From assembly GCF_963576615.1 (NCBI RefSeq), contig NC_088709.1:75436538-75500537 (forward strand): a stretch of DNA of 64,000 nucleotides, in the 5' to 3' direction. The notes below the pieces were generated by a model. It had not been told where the DNA came from. It worked only from the letters and a program-made list of their open reading frames with translations, and did no database searches. A program made the translations under genes and the position numbers. Shown one piece after another: positions 50,401-60,949 of this stretch (positions within the stretch are counted from its first letter, which is position 1; each line of letters begins with the position of its first letter). Source of the DNA: Watersipora subatra. Lineage: Eukaryota; Bryozoa; Gymnolaemata; Cheilostomatida; Watersiporidae.

Positions 50401-51130
50401 CTATTGTGACTAACAACTATTGTGACTAACAACTATTGTGACTAACAACTATTGTGACTAACAACTATTGCGACTAACAACTATTGCGACTAACAACTAT
50501 TGCGACTAACTACTATTGCGACTAACTACTATTGCGACTAACTACTATAATAATTTCTATATGCTGGCAAAAATGCTTGCGTGAAAACCATGTTTCCTTG
50601 CTATATGTTGCAGCAAGTATTTGAGACAACCCCTTTCTGAAAATGACTACCATATTTTACTCTTAACATAAAATTAAACAATTCAAAACATTTTAGGTAA
50701 TATAGATGAGTTTAAAAGTTGTATGCAGTAAATTGTAAGGCAATGCAAATAGGTGAAGCTGACTAACAAAATGTACGTGTTTACAAACACAAATACAACT
50801 TGTAGGTTTCCAGCCACAAGTTGTATTTGGTTGGTCTTTTTCAGCTAACTTGGAGAAACCTACATTACCCTCAACGGTTTGATAGACACACTATCTATAG
50901 TATGCAAATAATTATATAACAAATCATGTACTGAATTATAACCATACAATATCAGAGTTGATGATATCATACTCCTTGCTTCATAATAATATAAGACTAT
51001 TATAATATTGTTTAACATTCCTTATAATTATTATTAGAATAATAGAAATAGCGGATAAGAAGATATGAGTATGTCATACCAGTGTCGTAGATGTGACAGA
51101 GCTGAGCAGATGCCCGTTTTCTCTTAGAGT
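29133..51130 (-). CDS. Voltage-gated potassium channel, Kv3/Shaw-like
   Basis: Nine core exons (48544-48766, 45092-45143, 42946-43185, 39474-39707, 38470-38604, 33960-34139, 33377-33488, 32457-32582, 29133-29416) join with matching phases into 521 residues from the ATG at 48746. An upstream exon at 51080-51130 may extend the N-terminus, and two microexons may be inserted. The product is a plasma-membrane K+ channel subunit. The T1 tetramerisation domain contains [23 protein letters not shown] and the zinc motif H-x5-C-x20-C-C of non-Shaker channels. S1-S6 follow, with S4 [13 protein letters not shown] and filter TTVGYGD. EPCCW favours Kv3/Shaw over Kv2 or Kv4. Oddities: the first S4 arginine position is Thr, and the S6 hinge is TVP rather than PVP. 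The C-terminal tail is short (about 80 residues). Introns hold many satellites and LINE debris. Confidence 0.92.
29700..30085. repeat. 60-bp intronic minisatellite, about 6 copies
   Basis: Units contain TTATCTGAATAATACCCCTT and GAAAGAACGAAGCTATACAT, with moderate divergence. Confidence 0.9.
30483..31172. repeat. 32-bp intronic minisatellite, about 21 copies
   Basis: Units read ATCATGATTGTATAGTGGAG followed by AGGTCTATGAAT. Two alternating subtypes differ by GTATAGTGGAG versus GTATTGTAAAG. Confidence 0.95.
32457..32582 (-). CDS. Kv channel exon: pore loop and S6
   Basis: Begins after acctctttag and ends TTCACAG|gtcagt. It encodes [20 protein letters not shown] and then [20 protein letters not shown]. 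The filter is canonical. The last residues before the junction place Thr where the first Pro of the S6 PVP hinge normally sits. Confidence 0.97.
33377..33488 (-). CDS. Kv channel exon: S5
   Basis: Between ttttggcag and ATAG|gtaagt. It encodes [20 protein letters not shown] then [18 protein letters not shown], the S5 helix and turret ahead of the pore. It enters in phase 0 and leaves in phase 1. Confidence 0.96.
33960..34139 (-). CDS. Kv channel exon: S3-S4 loop and S4 voltage sensor
   Basis: Starts after gttgctag and ends ATAAAG|gtatgt; 60 codons, phase 0 at both ends. The loop ([20 protein letters not shown]) is followed by [20 protein letters not shown], with three Arg and two Lys at every third position. 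Relative to Kv3 the outermost Arg position is Thr. Confidence 0.95.
34618..34745. repeat. 18-bp intronic repeat
   Basis: Units of the type TATTTGGATAACACATGT, about 7 copies, variably diverged. Confidence 0.85.
35150..35310 (+). mobile_element. tRNA-derived SINE, 3'-truncated
   Basis: TGGTCCAGTGGTTAGGGAGC (A box) and GTGGTTCAAAAC (B box) are followed by GTCAGTGGTGTCAGGAAAGG and CCCAACCAAAACT. The post-head sequence matches the fuller copy at 51.6 kb. Confidence 0.7.
35745..35855 (-). mobile_element. tRNA-derived SINE head, opposite orientation
   Basis: On the minus strand, TGTCGTGGTTACCACTCTGG is followed by CAGTGGTTCAAACCCTGCC and later AAAAAAGGGCATCCAATC, the same order as in the 51.6-kb SINE. 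Confidence 0.65.
35971..35991 (-). CDS. Candidate 21-nt Kv microexon (S3-S4 loop)
   Basis: On the minus strand ataatcaacag is followed by 21 bases and then |gtattg, coding for DSNWLQE. Phase 0 at both ends, it fits between the S3 and S4 exons without changing frame. The acceptor has a weak pyrimidine tract. Confidence 0.4.
36600..36623 (-). CDS. Candidate 24-nt Kv microexon (S3-S4 loop)
   Basis: On the minus strand aatgctttgcag is followed by 24 bases and then |gtaagtg, coding for TSALHLDS. Phase 0 at both ends with a strong donor. It lies in the same intron as the 21-nt candidate and could be used with it or alone. Confidence 0.5.
36920..37385. repeat. Intronic minisatellite, roughly 20-bp units
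   Basis: Diverged units of CATAACTCTATGTAACTCTG type, with interruptions. Confidence 0.9.
38470..38604 (-). CDS. Kv channel exon: S2-S3
   Basis: From ctctttttcag to ACACG|gtgagt; 45 codons, phase 0 at both ends. It encodes [20 protein letters not shown] then [20 protein letters not shown], corresponding to S2 and S3, with the conserved Glu in S2 and Asp in S3 that pair with S4 charges. Confidence 0.96.
39008..39298. repeat. Left arm of inverted repeat flanking the S1 exon
   Basis: Contains CAGCTTTCATATGTTGTATA, CTGAACAAGGATGC and CTATGGAACTCAGTCTTGA in this order. The same blocks occur reversed and complemented at 40166-40490. Confidence 0.85.
39474..39707 (-). CDS. Kv channel exon: S1 and S1-S2 linker
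   Basis: From gtattttcag to TGCCTT|gtgagt; 78 codons, phase 0 at both ends. S1 reads [20 protein letters not shown]. The extracellular linker is Asp/Ser/Thr-rich and holds overlapping glycosylation sequons (NCS, NSS). The exon ends IDDICL at the start of S2. Confidence 0.95.
40166..40490. repeat. Right arm of inverted repeat flanking the S1 exon
   Basis: Reverse complement of 39008-39298 over several near-exact blocks of 20-45 bases separated by diverged stretches. Confidence 0.85.
41104..41428. repeat. 22-bp intronic minisatellite, about 15 copies
   Basis: Highly uniform units of ATAGAACTGATAGATACTCT plus TT, with only a few substitutions, so probably young. Confidence 0.95.
41740..42480 (+). 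mobile_element. Decayed LINE RT C-terminal region
   Basis: Successive plus-strand frames with shifts read [20 protein letters not shown] and [18 protein letters not shown], the post-RT segment of a LINE, then a degraded C-terminal part to about 42.48 kb. It lies in the Kv intron, antisense to the gene. Confidence 0.8.
42946..43185 (-). CDS. Kv channel exon: end of T1 and T1-S1 linker
   Basis: From tttgctgcag to GGGAAA|gtatga; 80 codons, phase 0 at both ends. It encodes [20 protein letters not shown], supplying the CC of the HX5CX20CC zinc site, then an acidic linker and [15 protein letters not shown] before S1. Confidence 0.97.
45092..45143 (-). CDS. Kv channel exon: middle of T1
   Basis: From gatatttttag to AAACAG|gtgagt. 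It encodes [17 protein letters not shown] after completing Arg, giving YYRTDELH across the junction, the family pattern YYRTGELH. It carries the His and first Cys of the zinc motif. Another acceptor 48 bases upstream keeps frame but would insert 16 unrelated residues. Confidence 0.93.
46190..46912. repeat. 17-bp intronic minisatellite, about 42 copies
   Basis: Units of GTCATGGAGTACCATGC. Because 17 is not a multiple of three the array is open in every forward frame, which produces several spurious ORFs. The unit is nearly self-complementary over CATGGAGTACCATG. Confidence 0.97.
47570..47870. repeat. 54-bp intronic minisatellite, about 5 copies
   Basis: Units contain GAAGAGGTAACCCTAAGTAG and GTAGAGGTTTGACTGTACC. 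The latter shares a 17-base core with the 14.2-kb minisatellite. Confidence 0.92.
47945..48115. repeat. 10-bp AT repeat
   Basis: About 16 copies of ATACTATAAT with occasional TATTAT variants. Confidence 0.95.
48190..48543. repeat. Splice-donor-derived minisatellite, about 12 units
   Basis: Units of roughly 27 bases that on the minus strand read AGTACTACAGGTGAGTTACT and GTCAGTC. This is a copy of the T1 exon end plus its donor. The array starts at the real donor (48543) and runs downstream in the intron. Confidence 0.93.
48544..48766 (-). CDS. Kv channel exon: first part of T1
   Basis: From attacaatag to TACTACAG|gtaagt. Starting at the ATG pair at 48746 it reads [29 protein letters not shown] and [18 protein letters not shown]. 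The frame stays open to the acceptor, adding VGISEG if spliced to the exon at 51080. It leaves in phase 2. Confidence 0.95.
50330..50545. repeat. 16-bp repeat, about 13 copies
   Basis: Uniform units of ATTGTGACTAACAACT that drift to ATTGCGACTAACTACT at the right end. Confidence 0.95.
51080..51130 (-). CDS. Candidate upstream Kv exon (N-terminal extension)
   Basis: Between tgtcttgcag and GACACTG|gtatga on the minus strand. It is open and encodes [16 protein letters not shown], ending in phase 1 to complete Asp with the next exon. Basic N-terminal extensions are common in Kv channels. The exon that would precede it (ending in phase 1) was not found. Confidence 0.5.
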
Positions 51131-51579
51131 CTGCAAGACAGCAGAAACGTGAGGAGATTTATACACTAGCATGTTTTATGCACGCCATGTCAGACTCAAT
51201 TATGCGAACAGCCCGAGAGACTGGGCAGTTGCATTGTCAACAACCCAATTGTTAATCTATAAATAGCCAAAGAATATGATGGGGGCGTCGTGAGAGGGAG
51301 GTGAATGTGTCTATAAGAAGCTAGTTTATGATATATTTGCGTGGTTTGTTTTTTTTATCCAAAAACCTTTTACAAGTTTGTATAAGGTAACGTAAGATGT
51401 GTTTTATGGCTCTTATAAGGATGCATGCGTTGTTATAGGACCGAATTGTTCAAGACCACATTGCTTAGGGAGTGAAGTCTATTATGGGCTGCTGTTTGTC
51501 AATACAAGCAAAATAATATTGTTATTATGATAGTGTTAAGGTCAAGGTTGGTCAAGGTCCTACCTGGCTGCCGGTGGCC

Positions 51580-52010
51580 AGATAGGAGCAGCTGTGGGTC
51601 AGAGGTTACAGCGCTGACTTAAGATCTATAGGTCAGTGGTTTGAGTCACATAAGAACTATTGGTGGTGTTAAAAAAGGGCATCTACCCAACCAAAATTGC
51701 TTCTGAGCCGAATCTGGTTGGGTCATCGGCAACTAAACCGGTTCCCCCATCTGTGTTCCAACATAGACTAAGAGGGTGACTAGCAACTCCGCAAAACTAG
51801 AAACAAAACCTGACAAAGAGCGGAGTAATTTCTCTGAGAGCCAACCGCCAGCGAGCTAGATATGTGTCTCAATATATACACTCAACAGAAGGCAATGGCA
51901 AACCTCTGTTGAAAACTGCCAAGAGCAGTCATGGTTACAGAGAGTGGAGAGAACCATGATCGCCTACAACCTCACAGGACATGCTACTCAGAGAGAGAGA
52001 GAGAGAAGGT
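51580..52010 (+). mobile_element. tRNA-derived SINE, near full length
   Basis: A tRNA-like head (GTGGGTCAGAGGTTACAGCG as A box; GTCAGTGGTTTGAGTCAC as B box) is followed by AAAAAAGGGCATCTACCCAA, a conserved-looking body with GGCAATGGCAAACCTCTG and CCAAGAGCAGTCATGG, and a (GA)n tail. It resembles SINEs with a shared central domain known from many metazoans. Confidence 0.75.
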
Positions 52011-52059
52011 CAAGAAAGCTTATTATTAGTTTAATTCTTTCTTTTCTATAAACTCATTC

Positions 52060-52600
52060 AAGTATTATATGATGGCACATACTTTTTGACACATGACACA
52101 TGCATACTTTTTGACACATGACACATGCATTCGTTTTGACACATGACACACGACACATGCATACTTTTTGCAGCACAAAATATGTGAAAACTGCCCATTT
52201 TTAAGCTATTACTATATCTAGGCAGCAAATGTAAAATATGAAGTCAGCAGCATTTGAATGCACCATCGTACATAAAAAATGCCAAGGGAAGTAAATCCAA
52301 AACTAGTTTTGACAACTCAACATTCGAAAAATTTATTTCTATGCAAGTTTGAGGGTGGATCATACATGTAGATCATTGGTAGAAAAGTGGACTCAATTAT
52401 TTGCGTGATGGTGGACTCAATAACTGGTGTTAGGGTGAACTCAATAGCTAGTGAGAGGGTGAACTCAATAGCTGGTATGAGAGTGAACTCAATAACTGGT
52501 TGAGGGTGAACTTGAAAGCTGGTGTGAGGGTGGGTTCGATCACTGGTTTAGAGTGAACTTGATAACTGGTGTGAGGGTGGACTCGATAGCTGGTTGAGAG
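52060..52600. repeat. Two short imperfect satellites
   Basis: 52060-52165 holds about three units of TTTTTGACACATGACACATG type. 52380-52600 holds diverged units of GGGTGAACTCAATAGCTGGT type. Confidence 0.85.
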
Positions 52601-53994
52601 TGTGTGCATAAGTGACAGGACAATGTAGAACAGGAACTGTTAGGATATATTTCTATTCAGTCAGCCCAGACCTAAGCTATCATCACCAGTGCCATCTGAT
52701 AATGATGGCAGCCATCAGTTTGCTCTTTACCTTCTAACGAGTTAAAAAAATTATCATCTAAGTTTTTGTAAAATATTTTCAAACAAACTTTTTAGATGAT
52801 GCTTTGGATGATAAAAGATGAATTTGGTGAAGATGAAATTTATCAATATAAATTTGGTTTGGCTGTTGATGCAATTTAATGATGGTGGAAACTACATGTA
52901 ACTTTTGTCCAACCAGACAAGGACAGCTTTGGGCTAACTACCTTGTTTTCCGCTTATTATGACTCACAATTTTTGGCAGAGACGCGGCTTTACTTCTCTA
53001 CTTTCGTTGATACCTTTTACTAACAGAAATGTTTTAATACGACAACATTGAATTCTCATTGAAACTTGTACAATAAAAATATTAATTTAAACTATTTCAA
53101 AAGCTTTTAAAATCCTGACAAAAGACTTTTTCGACTATTTTCATAGGCCGAGAGAGAAACTAACTATAATCAAAGGCATATTAAGCTTTAGGACCTTAAA
53201 AGCCGACCATCCATGTAAACAATTAAAACTGTGAAACGCTGATTAGTTTACATGTTGCCAAGTAACAAAATAGACTTAGGAAGTACCATTGTCTGATTCC
53301 AAGTGATCAACAATGAAGTGGCTAGTTTCATTACAATAACAAAATGTATTTCACTTGACAGCTGTTTGTTTTTCTTTCATATCTTAAAATGTTTTAGAAA
53401 TGTCTGAGTGGCATTAAGTGATTATGCTGCCTCAGGTTGTCATAAGGCTTGCTGCCAAGGCACTGCCCCTCATTTGACCTTTTAAACAGTAAACTCAAGT
53501 TTTACAGCTCATGTGTCTGATCAAACAGAAATTAATTATTTTAGTCTCTATTCTGTTTCCTTAAAACAAACTTTATTTTACATATTATTATTAAATCTGT
53601 TATTACTTATATAGACCTACAAGTTTACAGATCTACAATTTTTACAGTTTTTATTCACAGATCCTGCACAAAATGATTTTATTATAAAGAGTGATATAAA
53701 TAAATGCGTACATATATTTGTTGTAATACTACTACATTACATAACTGTTCTTAGACAATTTATTGAGTTCCACAATTGTAGGACGCATATAGTCTAAAAT
53801 CGTCAGAGAGAAGTTTCTTACTCTGTAGATTACAGACTGTCTATTAACATACACTGGCAGTTAATGAAGCCATTACAGAAGCTTGTCGATGCCTGGAAAT
53901 TCTTTCATCTTCAATCAGAACAGCGAGTGGGGTGTACATAGGTAAGACTGGTTTTTAGGAACCAGACGGAGTATTGAAACCAAATATTTTTAGT

Positions 53995-54400
53995 GACCTG
54001 GCTGAGGGCACGGAGTAGATGCGTGTGAAGGGCTGAGGGCAGGGAGCGGATGCGTGTGAAGGGCTGAGGGCACGGAGTGGATGCGTGTGAAGGGCTGAGG
54101 GCAGGGAGCAGATGCGTGTGAAGGGCTGAGGGCATGGAGCAAATGTGTGTGAAGGGCTGAGGGCATGGAGCAGATGCGTGTGAAGGGCTGAGGGCATGGA
54201 GCGGATGCGTGTGAAAGGCTGAGGGCATGGAGCAGATGCGTGTGAAGGGCTGAGGGCAGGGAGTAGATGCGTGTGAAGGGCTGAGGGCAGGGAGCAGATG
54301 CGTGTGAAGGGCTGAGGGCAGAGAGCAGATGCGTGTGATGGGCTGAGGGCAGACAGCAGATGAGTGTGAAGGGATGAGGGCAAGGAGCAGATGTGTGTGA
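53995..54400. repeat. 31-bp GC-rich minisatellite, about 13 copies
   Basis: Units of GAAGGGCTGAGGGCAGGGAG plus CAGATGCGTGT. G-rich on the plus strand, unlike its AT-rich surroundings, and open in more than one minus-strand frame because the period is not a multiple of three. Confidence 0.95.
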
Positions 54401-54639
54401 AGTTTGGATAAAATCAGCTAGAGAGTGTGGAATGTATAGTATTTACGCAGACCAGGAAACAAGCAATGAAAAAGTATGATTTACTATTATAGATTATTAT
54501 TTTTTTCTTTGCTTGAATGGCAAACTACCAGTATTTCAACACTCTGAGAAAAACATAATTACTCTATAAAATAACAGAATGTTGTGATGAAATAACAATG
54601 AGGCGGTTTATTGTTTGCTTTTTTACTATCTAGTCTATA

Positions 54640-54785
54640 TATATTATAATACATCTATAAATATTACAATATATCTATACATACTATTATATATCTATAT
54701 ATTGTTATATATTTATATAGGCCTATACTATTATATATCTATATATATTATTATATATCTATATATACTATATATAGATATATCA
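54640..54785. repeat. TA-rich microsatellite
   Basis: Runs of ATATCTATATATTATTATAT type. Confidence 0.9.
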
Positions 54786-55285
54786 TTAATCTCGCAATCA
54801 CTCTCAAACCTCCCTTAATATTGATTATCACTTACCTTTTATATGTACTTACACTTAACTTAAGTTATGACAAAAGGTTAAATTAAAAAATTAGAATATT
54901 TAAGTTTTACAGGCTTTAGAGACATAATTGTTGAATAATAATTTTGTCAGCCTTTTGCAATAAATAGCTAGCTATTAACTTACATGAGAGCATCATCAGT
55001 ATTGAAAGAATTTCTAATAAATCTGTAGAAAGCAGACAGTTCTAACAGATGCAAGCTGCAATGAATATAATAATTAGCTTTTTATTGGCCTGTTTTTTGT
55101 TAAAAAAATTATTTCTCACAACATCAACTTAATTGTGACAAAAAAATTCAAGAAACGGTCAACTTTGATTTTTTTAGAGTTAAAATAACATTTTTTCAGC
55201 AAATCTAAAGCAAGTGTTTATAACAAGCACCTATTTGGAGAAGCTGCTGCCAGCATCGGTGTCATACAATGGTCATACTCACCTG

Positions 55286-55351
55286 CGCTTGCAAAAATTC
55301 CAAAGCAAAGAGCAATAATGTTAAATCCAAGAACGCTACAGGCATGCCTGC
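55286..55351 (-). CDS. Weak candidate first exon with hydrophobic start
   Basis: On the minus strand an ATG opens MPVAFLDLTLLLFALEFLQA and reaches a strong donor (GCGCAG|gtgagt). It looks like a signal peptide. The phase does not fit the exon at 51080 and no continuation was found, so it may be chance. Confidence 0.2.
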
Positions 55352-58300
55352 CAGCACCTGCTCACCTTGTCAACTTTCCTTACTGTTGAACCAGCGTCAC
55401 AGCTATCTGAATAGAATTTCCTATTCTCCTTTCTTTACACTAGACAGCATTAGATTGAGCAGCTCAGATCAATGTTCTTTATGAGCTGGATAGCCTCTTT
55501 TCTAGCAGCTATTGATTAGCCTCTATCCATCAATGAATATAGTAGTTTAATGTCGTCAAGCTAAGGCTACGATTGTTGTGACAAATGACACTAGGGAGTC
55601 TAAATCGATGACACTTGAAGACAGTTTGATGGGAAAATTAATATGCAAGTGGCTAATGAAAGCAAATTGTCAATAGCAATACCATGCACTTCAACTCACT
55701 AAATATATTTTCAATTGGCCGAACTGTGACAGATCATACTGTGTATGATATTCTTGTTTTGATAGCAATTTATATATAGACATCACTTCTATGAAAACAA
55801 TATAAAATTCAATTTATTGACAAGATAACTACACCTTGAAAGATGCAAATATGGAAGCGAAGGTACTAATATATAGACTATTAATTAGGAAAGTGCCTGT
55901 TATTCATGAATGCTAAAAAGTATTTAACTTTGTTCCTTCATGCCTTCAACCATATCAAGTCTAAACCTACTTTTATTATTCACATTTTTGGGTAACTGAA
56001 CTTTTATCTTACAAAACGACATTGACAACATAGAGAATATAAAGAAGAAATACTAATGATAATAATATACTGTTGATAATACTCATTGGTGCCCCTGTAA
56101 GTACCAATTCATGGCTACAGATACAAACCGATTGTCTTATAATTGAGTCAACTAACATGCCGTAAAAGTAGACCTATTAACTCTGTTAACTAACACGCCG
56201 TGGAAGTAGATCTATCAATTCCACTAACAAGACTGAATCCACACTACTAGCTACCGATTAGTAGTCAATTTGCTGTGAATAAACACTCTAGCCTTTGGCC
56301 AATAATTACAAACAACCCCTGTTGATATTAGCTACAAGGAAATAAAACCTGAGAGAACCTCTTAAAGTGACCAGCTGCTGAATACAACATCAAGTTAATG
56401 GCATCTTATATTAGCGCAAGGTCGTTCATTAGTCACCTTTGCCATTATTACTCATCCACTAACTATGCAGTTTGTTATGTTACACCATGTTTATCATCCT
56501 TCACAATTATTAACCTCTACTTATGCCTACTAGACTTCAATAAACAGTAAAATGACCAAACAAGCGATTGGATGAAGGCGTCTCATCAGAAAACTAATCC
56601 TCCACCACTTGATGTTCTGTTGACAGGAAATAACGACTCAAATATGAGATTCTCATAGATATATAAACCTATATATCTATGATGGTTTATATATCTATGG
56701 AGATTCTAGTGAGAAGCTATGATCACAGTCTATAAGCCTCACTATCAGGAAAAGTCAGCAAATATTAATAGTCAAGCTAACTTTGTACATTCTTTGGTAG
56801 AGCTAAAAGACCACGGTTGTGCAGTATCTTACATTAATTGCTTTAAGATCAAATGCCAATTTTTCTAAGTTTTTAAAAGTATGCGCTGTAATACTACATC
56901 TAAGATATAGACTTTACTTTCTCCTTTGAAGTACATAAATTAGCTAGTTATTGCATCATCTTCCCATTGCAAGGCCAAATGGTAGTGAAAAGCAAAAACT
57001 CGTCGGAGAACATTTACAAGTTTTAAGGCAAAAAAATCTCTAGAACTTCCATTTTTTGTTGAAACCGTATAAATCTCTAAAGATTATGATGGGGCACCAT
57101 GTGGGGAAAATGAACAGGCCTTTGTGAGCACTTTTGCATGAACACGCGTATGAATATTGCACCAATAAAATGTAAATACACTTACACCGAGTTAATTATT
57201 TCCCACAGGAACTGAAGCCACCTAAAGTCTGAGAGCCAACTGAAAGCTTGCTAGACAGTGTAACATTATGCCTATGACTAGACAAGGAGCCTGGGTTATG
57301 ATAGTACAAAAAAGGTCAGCTAGAGTTGCCTGCTCTACCTGAAAATAACCTGTGCAGCTCGCCTGACCTAGTGTTCTACTGACTGCAGCAAAGGTTTTTC
57401 CATCCAACCAATGGTCATACGGGCATATTCGAATGAGATAACAATGAGTTGAGATGCATAAAAAACTTGGCCAGCAATTTTACGACTAATTCTAATAAAG
57501 TATTCTTGCAGCCATTCAGACTCGTGATGTCCACGCTGCCGGAACTTGTGGTCTCTGATGAGAAATAAATGAACCTAGCAACTTATGCCTCTAAACCAGA
57601 CCAATGTGTCCTGTCAGCAGTGATATCAATCAAATAGTAATGGCCTTTTACTACCCATTATCTGCGAGCTACCTCCCTTATATATTTTCTGCGATCAACT
57701 GTGTCAACAAAATGGCATCCTTAATTCAAATATAGAAATCCTATCAACGAAATCTTCTACCAGCTGCCTATTCCAATGCCAAAACATCAATGCTTTCAGG
57801 GCCAGAGTGCTTCCTTACCTTACCTTTCAGTGCCAGTTACCTTTTTGCATAATCATCATGTGTCTAAGATCCTATGTAACCGCACTTGCAACATCAGAGC
57901 AAACATGTACCTGTTTACCTCAACCCGAGATGATAAGTGAAGCAACATCCTTTTTTTCGTGTTATAAGACTTGAGGTCTGATACTCTGACACAAAGCTGG
58001 TCAGTGTCTTGATTAGAAGATTCTGGCTGCGTCCCAAGCAAAACTTTAGATAAATTTATTTTTCAATTTCAAAAGTTTTGTTAGCAGAACACATTCAACT
58101 CCAACTGTAGTTCATGTTTTCCTTCTATGTTACTCTCTGGAATCTATGGCTTAATCCAAGGCGACACAACTCCTAGCTGCAAGAAACCAACTAGACATAT
58201 CTCTACTATACAGGCTTCCCAAGAGGTCAACAATCGGTAGGTTTACATTGTAGAATTATTGAGTCAAAGTAAACTACTGCAGATGTACCTGCAAAGTTAG

Positions 58301-60100
58301 CACTAGAATCAGTTTGTCTGATCCTACATGATTGCAAGAGCTTTATAATTTCCAAAAATCTCCAGACGATTCGATATGACAAAGAGACGATTCACGATAT
58401 TGTTATGTGAAAAAGCTTGTAAATTTTTGTAAATATTTATTTGTCATTTTAACTTAAAAAGAAGCTGTTTTGTGTTCGTGATAATTAGAGACTTTCATCT
58501 TGTGAATGCCTGTGTGTGGAAGGCCATGGAATGAGCTTATTACATTATTAGAAGGCCCGTGTGTTTTAGTTGCAGTATCACTCACTCTGAAAATCGTCAG
58601 GTATGAGATAACTCACCATTACATGATTATATTGTTTATACGATTGGCGATATCTCTTTAAATGGTGGTGATTTTCAAATCGTCTACCTTAAAAATGGCC
58701 TCCAAACAATAAAATCGCCACATGGTGAAGCTCTAACAATCGCACAAACCGGTACTCAGTTAACCTTTAAGTCTTATAGTACCACAATTGCACCTTAAAA
58801 TGTGGCACCATAAAAATATCTTGCCAAGATTTTCAATCTGACAAGATTGAATTGATTGATTTTCAATCAATTTCAATTTTCAACGAACAATCAGAATTTG
58901 ATTATCATGTTATTTATACATTAACTGAAACAAAAACTTGTGAAGAGATCAAAATGAAGGAGACGTCTGAGCTCATAGATGAAGAAATATGAGACAGAAA
59001 TGCGTGTTGATAGAATGGTGTGCAGAGGTCAAGCTGGCTCCCATGAGTCGTTAGATGAGTGCAGAGAAAGTGCCGGAAGGATCTCGTGTAGGAATGAACA
59101 GTGGTAAAATCAATAGGCCTCTTATTGATAAACACCTGCTAGTGTCCAGTGGCAGCATTTCCCAACTGAATATGTTGAAAAAATTGAATTCAGAGCAAAG
59201 GATTGTACAATCCTCAAGCATAACACAATGAGGTTTAATCTATATACTATATATTGATAAATATATAATATGTCAATATTTATAATATATTAATTACTAA
59301 ATTATCAAACTCACAACTTGTTATAATCCACATAAAAATAATATAATGCATATAATATATTATAACAGCATAATATCGAAGTATTTGTAAACGTTTATGC
59401 AAGCAAAATCATTGGAATGGCAAAAGCAAGAAAGGAAGACATGCAAAACCTTGCATATCATTTGCAATGTTCCTTACGTAAGAAAATCTACTGGTCCTTG
59501 TAAAAATTACCAAAATAAGAGTCATTTAATTCATATAGACTGTACCTACAGTACGTACCTACAATACGTACCTACAATACGTACCTACAGTATGTACCTA
59601 CAGTACATACCTACAGTACGTACCTACAGCACATACAGCTACCTGGAGAATTTAAGAAAAAAACTTGATTACAATAATTAAAAGGCTGAAAATAAAATAA
59701 AAATTGAGCAGGGCAAAAACTGTTCAACAGACTTAAGGCTAGTGTGTGAAAGAATAGGGAGGATAAATCCCAAATAGACGATACAGTAAAACCTCAACTT
59801 ACAAGCCAAAGTTTTGTACACTCCCTATGTTATAAATTTTGTTGCTCAAAATAAAAAGTTAATGAAATTCCTTTGAATTTGTTATTAAGAAAACACTTTG
59901 AGTCTGAAGTTAGGAAGACGCTCTGGCAATTTTAGCTAAATGTTATGCTAACAAAAATTTTTCAAAAAAAGAATTTTCTCCTGTTGCTGTTCTGTTTTAA
60001 CTCTAGTAATGTGCATGTCTAGTTTTACCCAGTCACCTTCATCCATTCACCTTCAGCCGCTTTCAACTTCCACTAAGGCAAGAAAACATAACAGTTCCTT
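55352..60100. other. Intergenic; no confident gene
   Basis: AT-rich. It includes a short TACGTACCTACAG-type repeat at 59545-59640 and a CAGTAAAACCTCAACTTACA end near 59784 that resembles the left end of the Tigger-like element at 7321. Confidence 0.4.
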
Positions 60101-60106
60101 TTTCCA

Positions 60107-60455
60107 TATAATATCACTTTCACTTTGCTTTTAACACGCATCGGTAGAACATAATATCACTTTCACTTTGCTTTTAACACGCATCGGTAGAACATAATAT
60201 CACTTTCACTTTGCTTTTAACATGCATCGGTAGAACATAATATCACTTTCACTTTGCTTTTAACACGCAACGGTAGAACATAATATCACTTTCACTTTGC
60301 TTTTAACACGCATCGGTAGAACATAATATCACTTTCACTTTGCTTTTAACACGCATCGGTAGAACATAATATCACTTTCACTTTGCTTTTAACATGCATC
60401 GGTAGAACATAATATCACTTTCACTTTGCTTTTAACATGCATTGGTAGAACATAA
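60107..60455. repeat. 43-bp minisatellite, 8 copies
   Basis: Nearly identical units of ATAATATCACTTTCACTTTG followed by CTTTTAACACGCATCGGTAG and AAC, just downstream of the fucose kinase stop codon. Confidence 0.95.
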
Positions 60456-60874
60456 GCAGCTAGGTTTTTGTCATCCAAAACATGTTTTTATTCATTATTC
60501 GAAGAGATATGTATTTTATTATTTATAATGGGTTAATTTAATTTCAGTTATTTTTAATAAGAGTAACTCTATTAATGAGAATAACTCTATTAACTTATTA
60601 GCAGGTTTAAGTGCAGGGTTGAACACTGAACGAATTAAACTCGGATCTCAAGGTTTCATGGTGAATAGAAAAACAGGTGAGCAATTATAATATGGCAGGA
60701 CTATGCAGGCATGTCAGAGAGACGAAGAGCTCTGCGGGTATATGAGGCCCGTGGTCGGTCACTCACCACAGCTTTGCAATACATCAGGCAGCCCAAGAGA
60801 TGCAACGGGCATGGTAGCCGTCTGAGAGTCAGTGCCAGCAGAGAGCAAGCGACATGGAAAGCTTTACAATTGAG

Positions 60875-60949
60875 CTAATCAGATTCCACGCTGATGGTGA
60901 ACCCCTCAGTGCATACTGACGCTTTGTGGACACTGTAGTCCTCAGAGAG
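60875..60949 (-). CDS. FCSK: Fucose kinase terminal exon
   Basis: From ttgttctacag to TAG; 24 codons plus stop, phase 0 entry as required. It contains YSVHKASVCTEG, matching the YSIHLVEVDTQG-type end of the family. Confidence 0.85.
   Translation of the reverse strand, partial: LSEDYSVHKASVCTEGFTISVESD

Larger units (their letters stand above)
51131..55285. other. No confident gene; SINE and satellites only
   Basis: Possibly the 5' part of the Kv transcription unit. Besides the listed repeats I see no exon with supporting motif. Confidence 0.4.

Noticed and set aside
53911..54383. Minus-strand ORFs with PSALHTHLLPALSPSHAS repeats
   Set aside because: A 31-bp GC-rich satellite cycling through frames.
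57915..58041. Minus-strand open segment ending RVE|gtaaac as a Kv 5' exon
   Set aside because: It ends in phase 0, whereas the exon at 51080 needs a phase 1 partner, and it has no recognisable motif.
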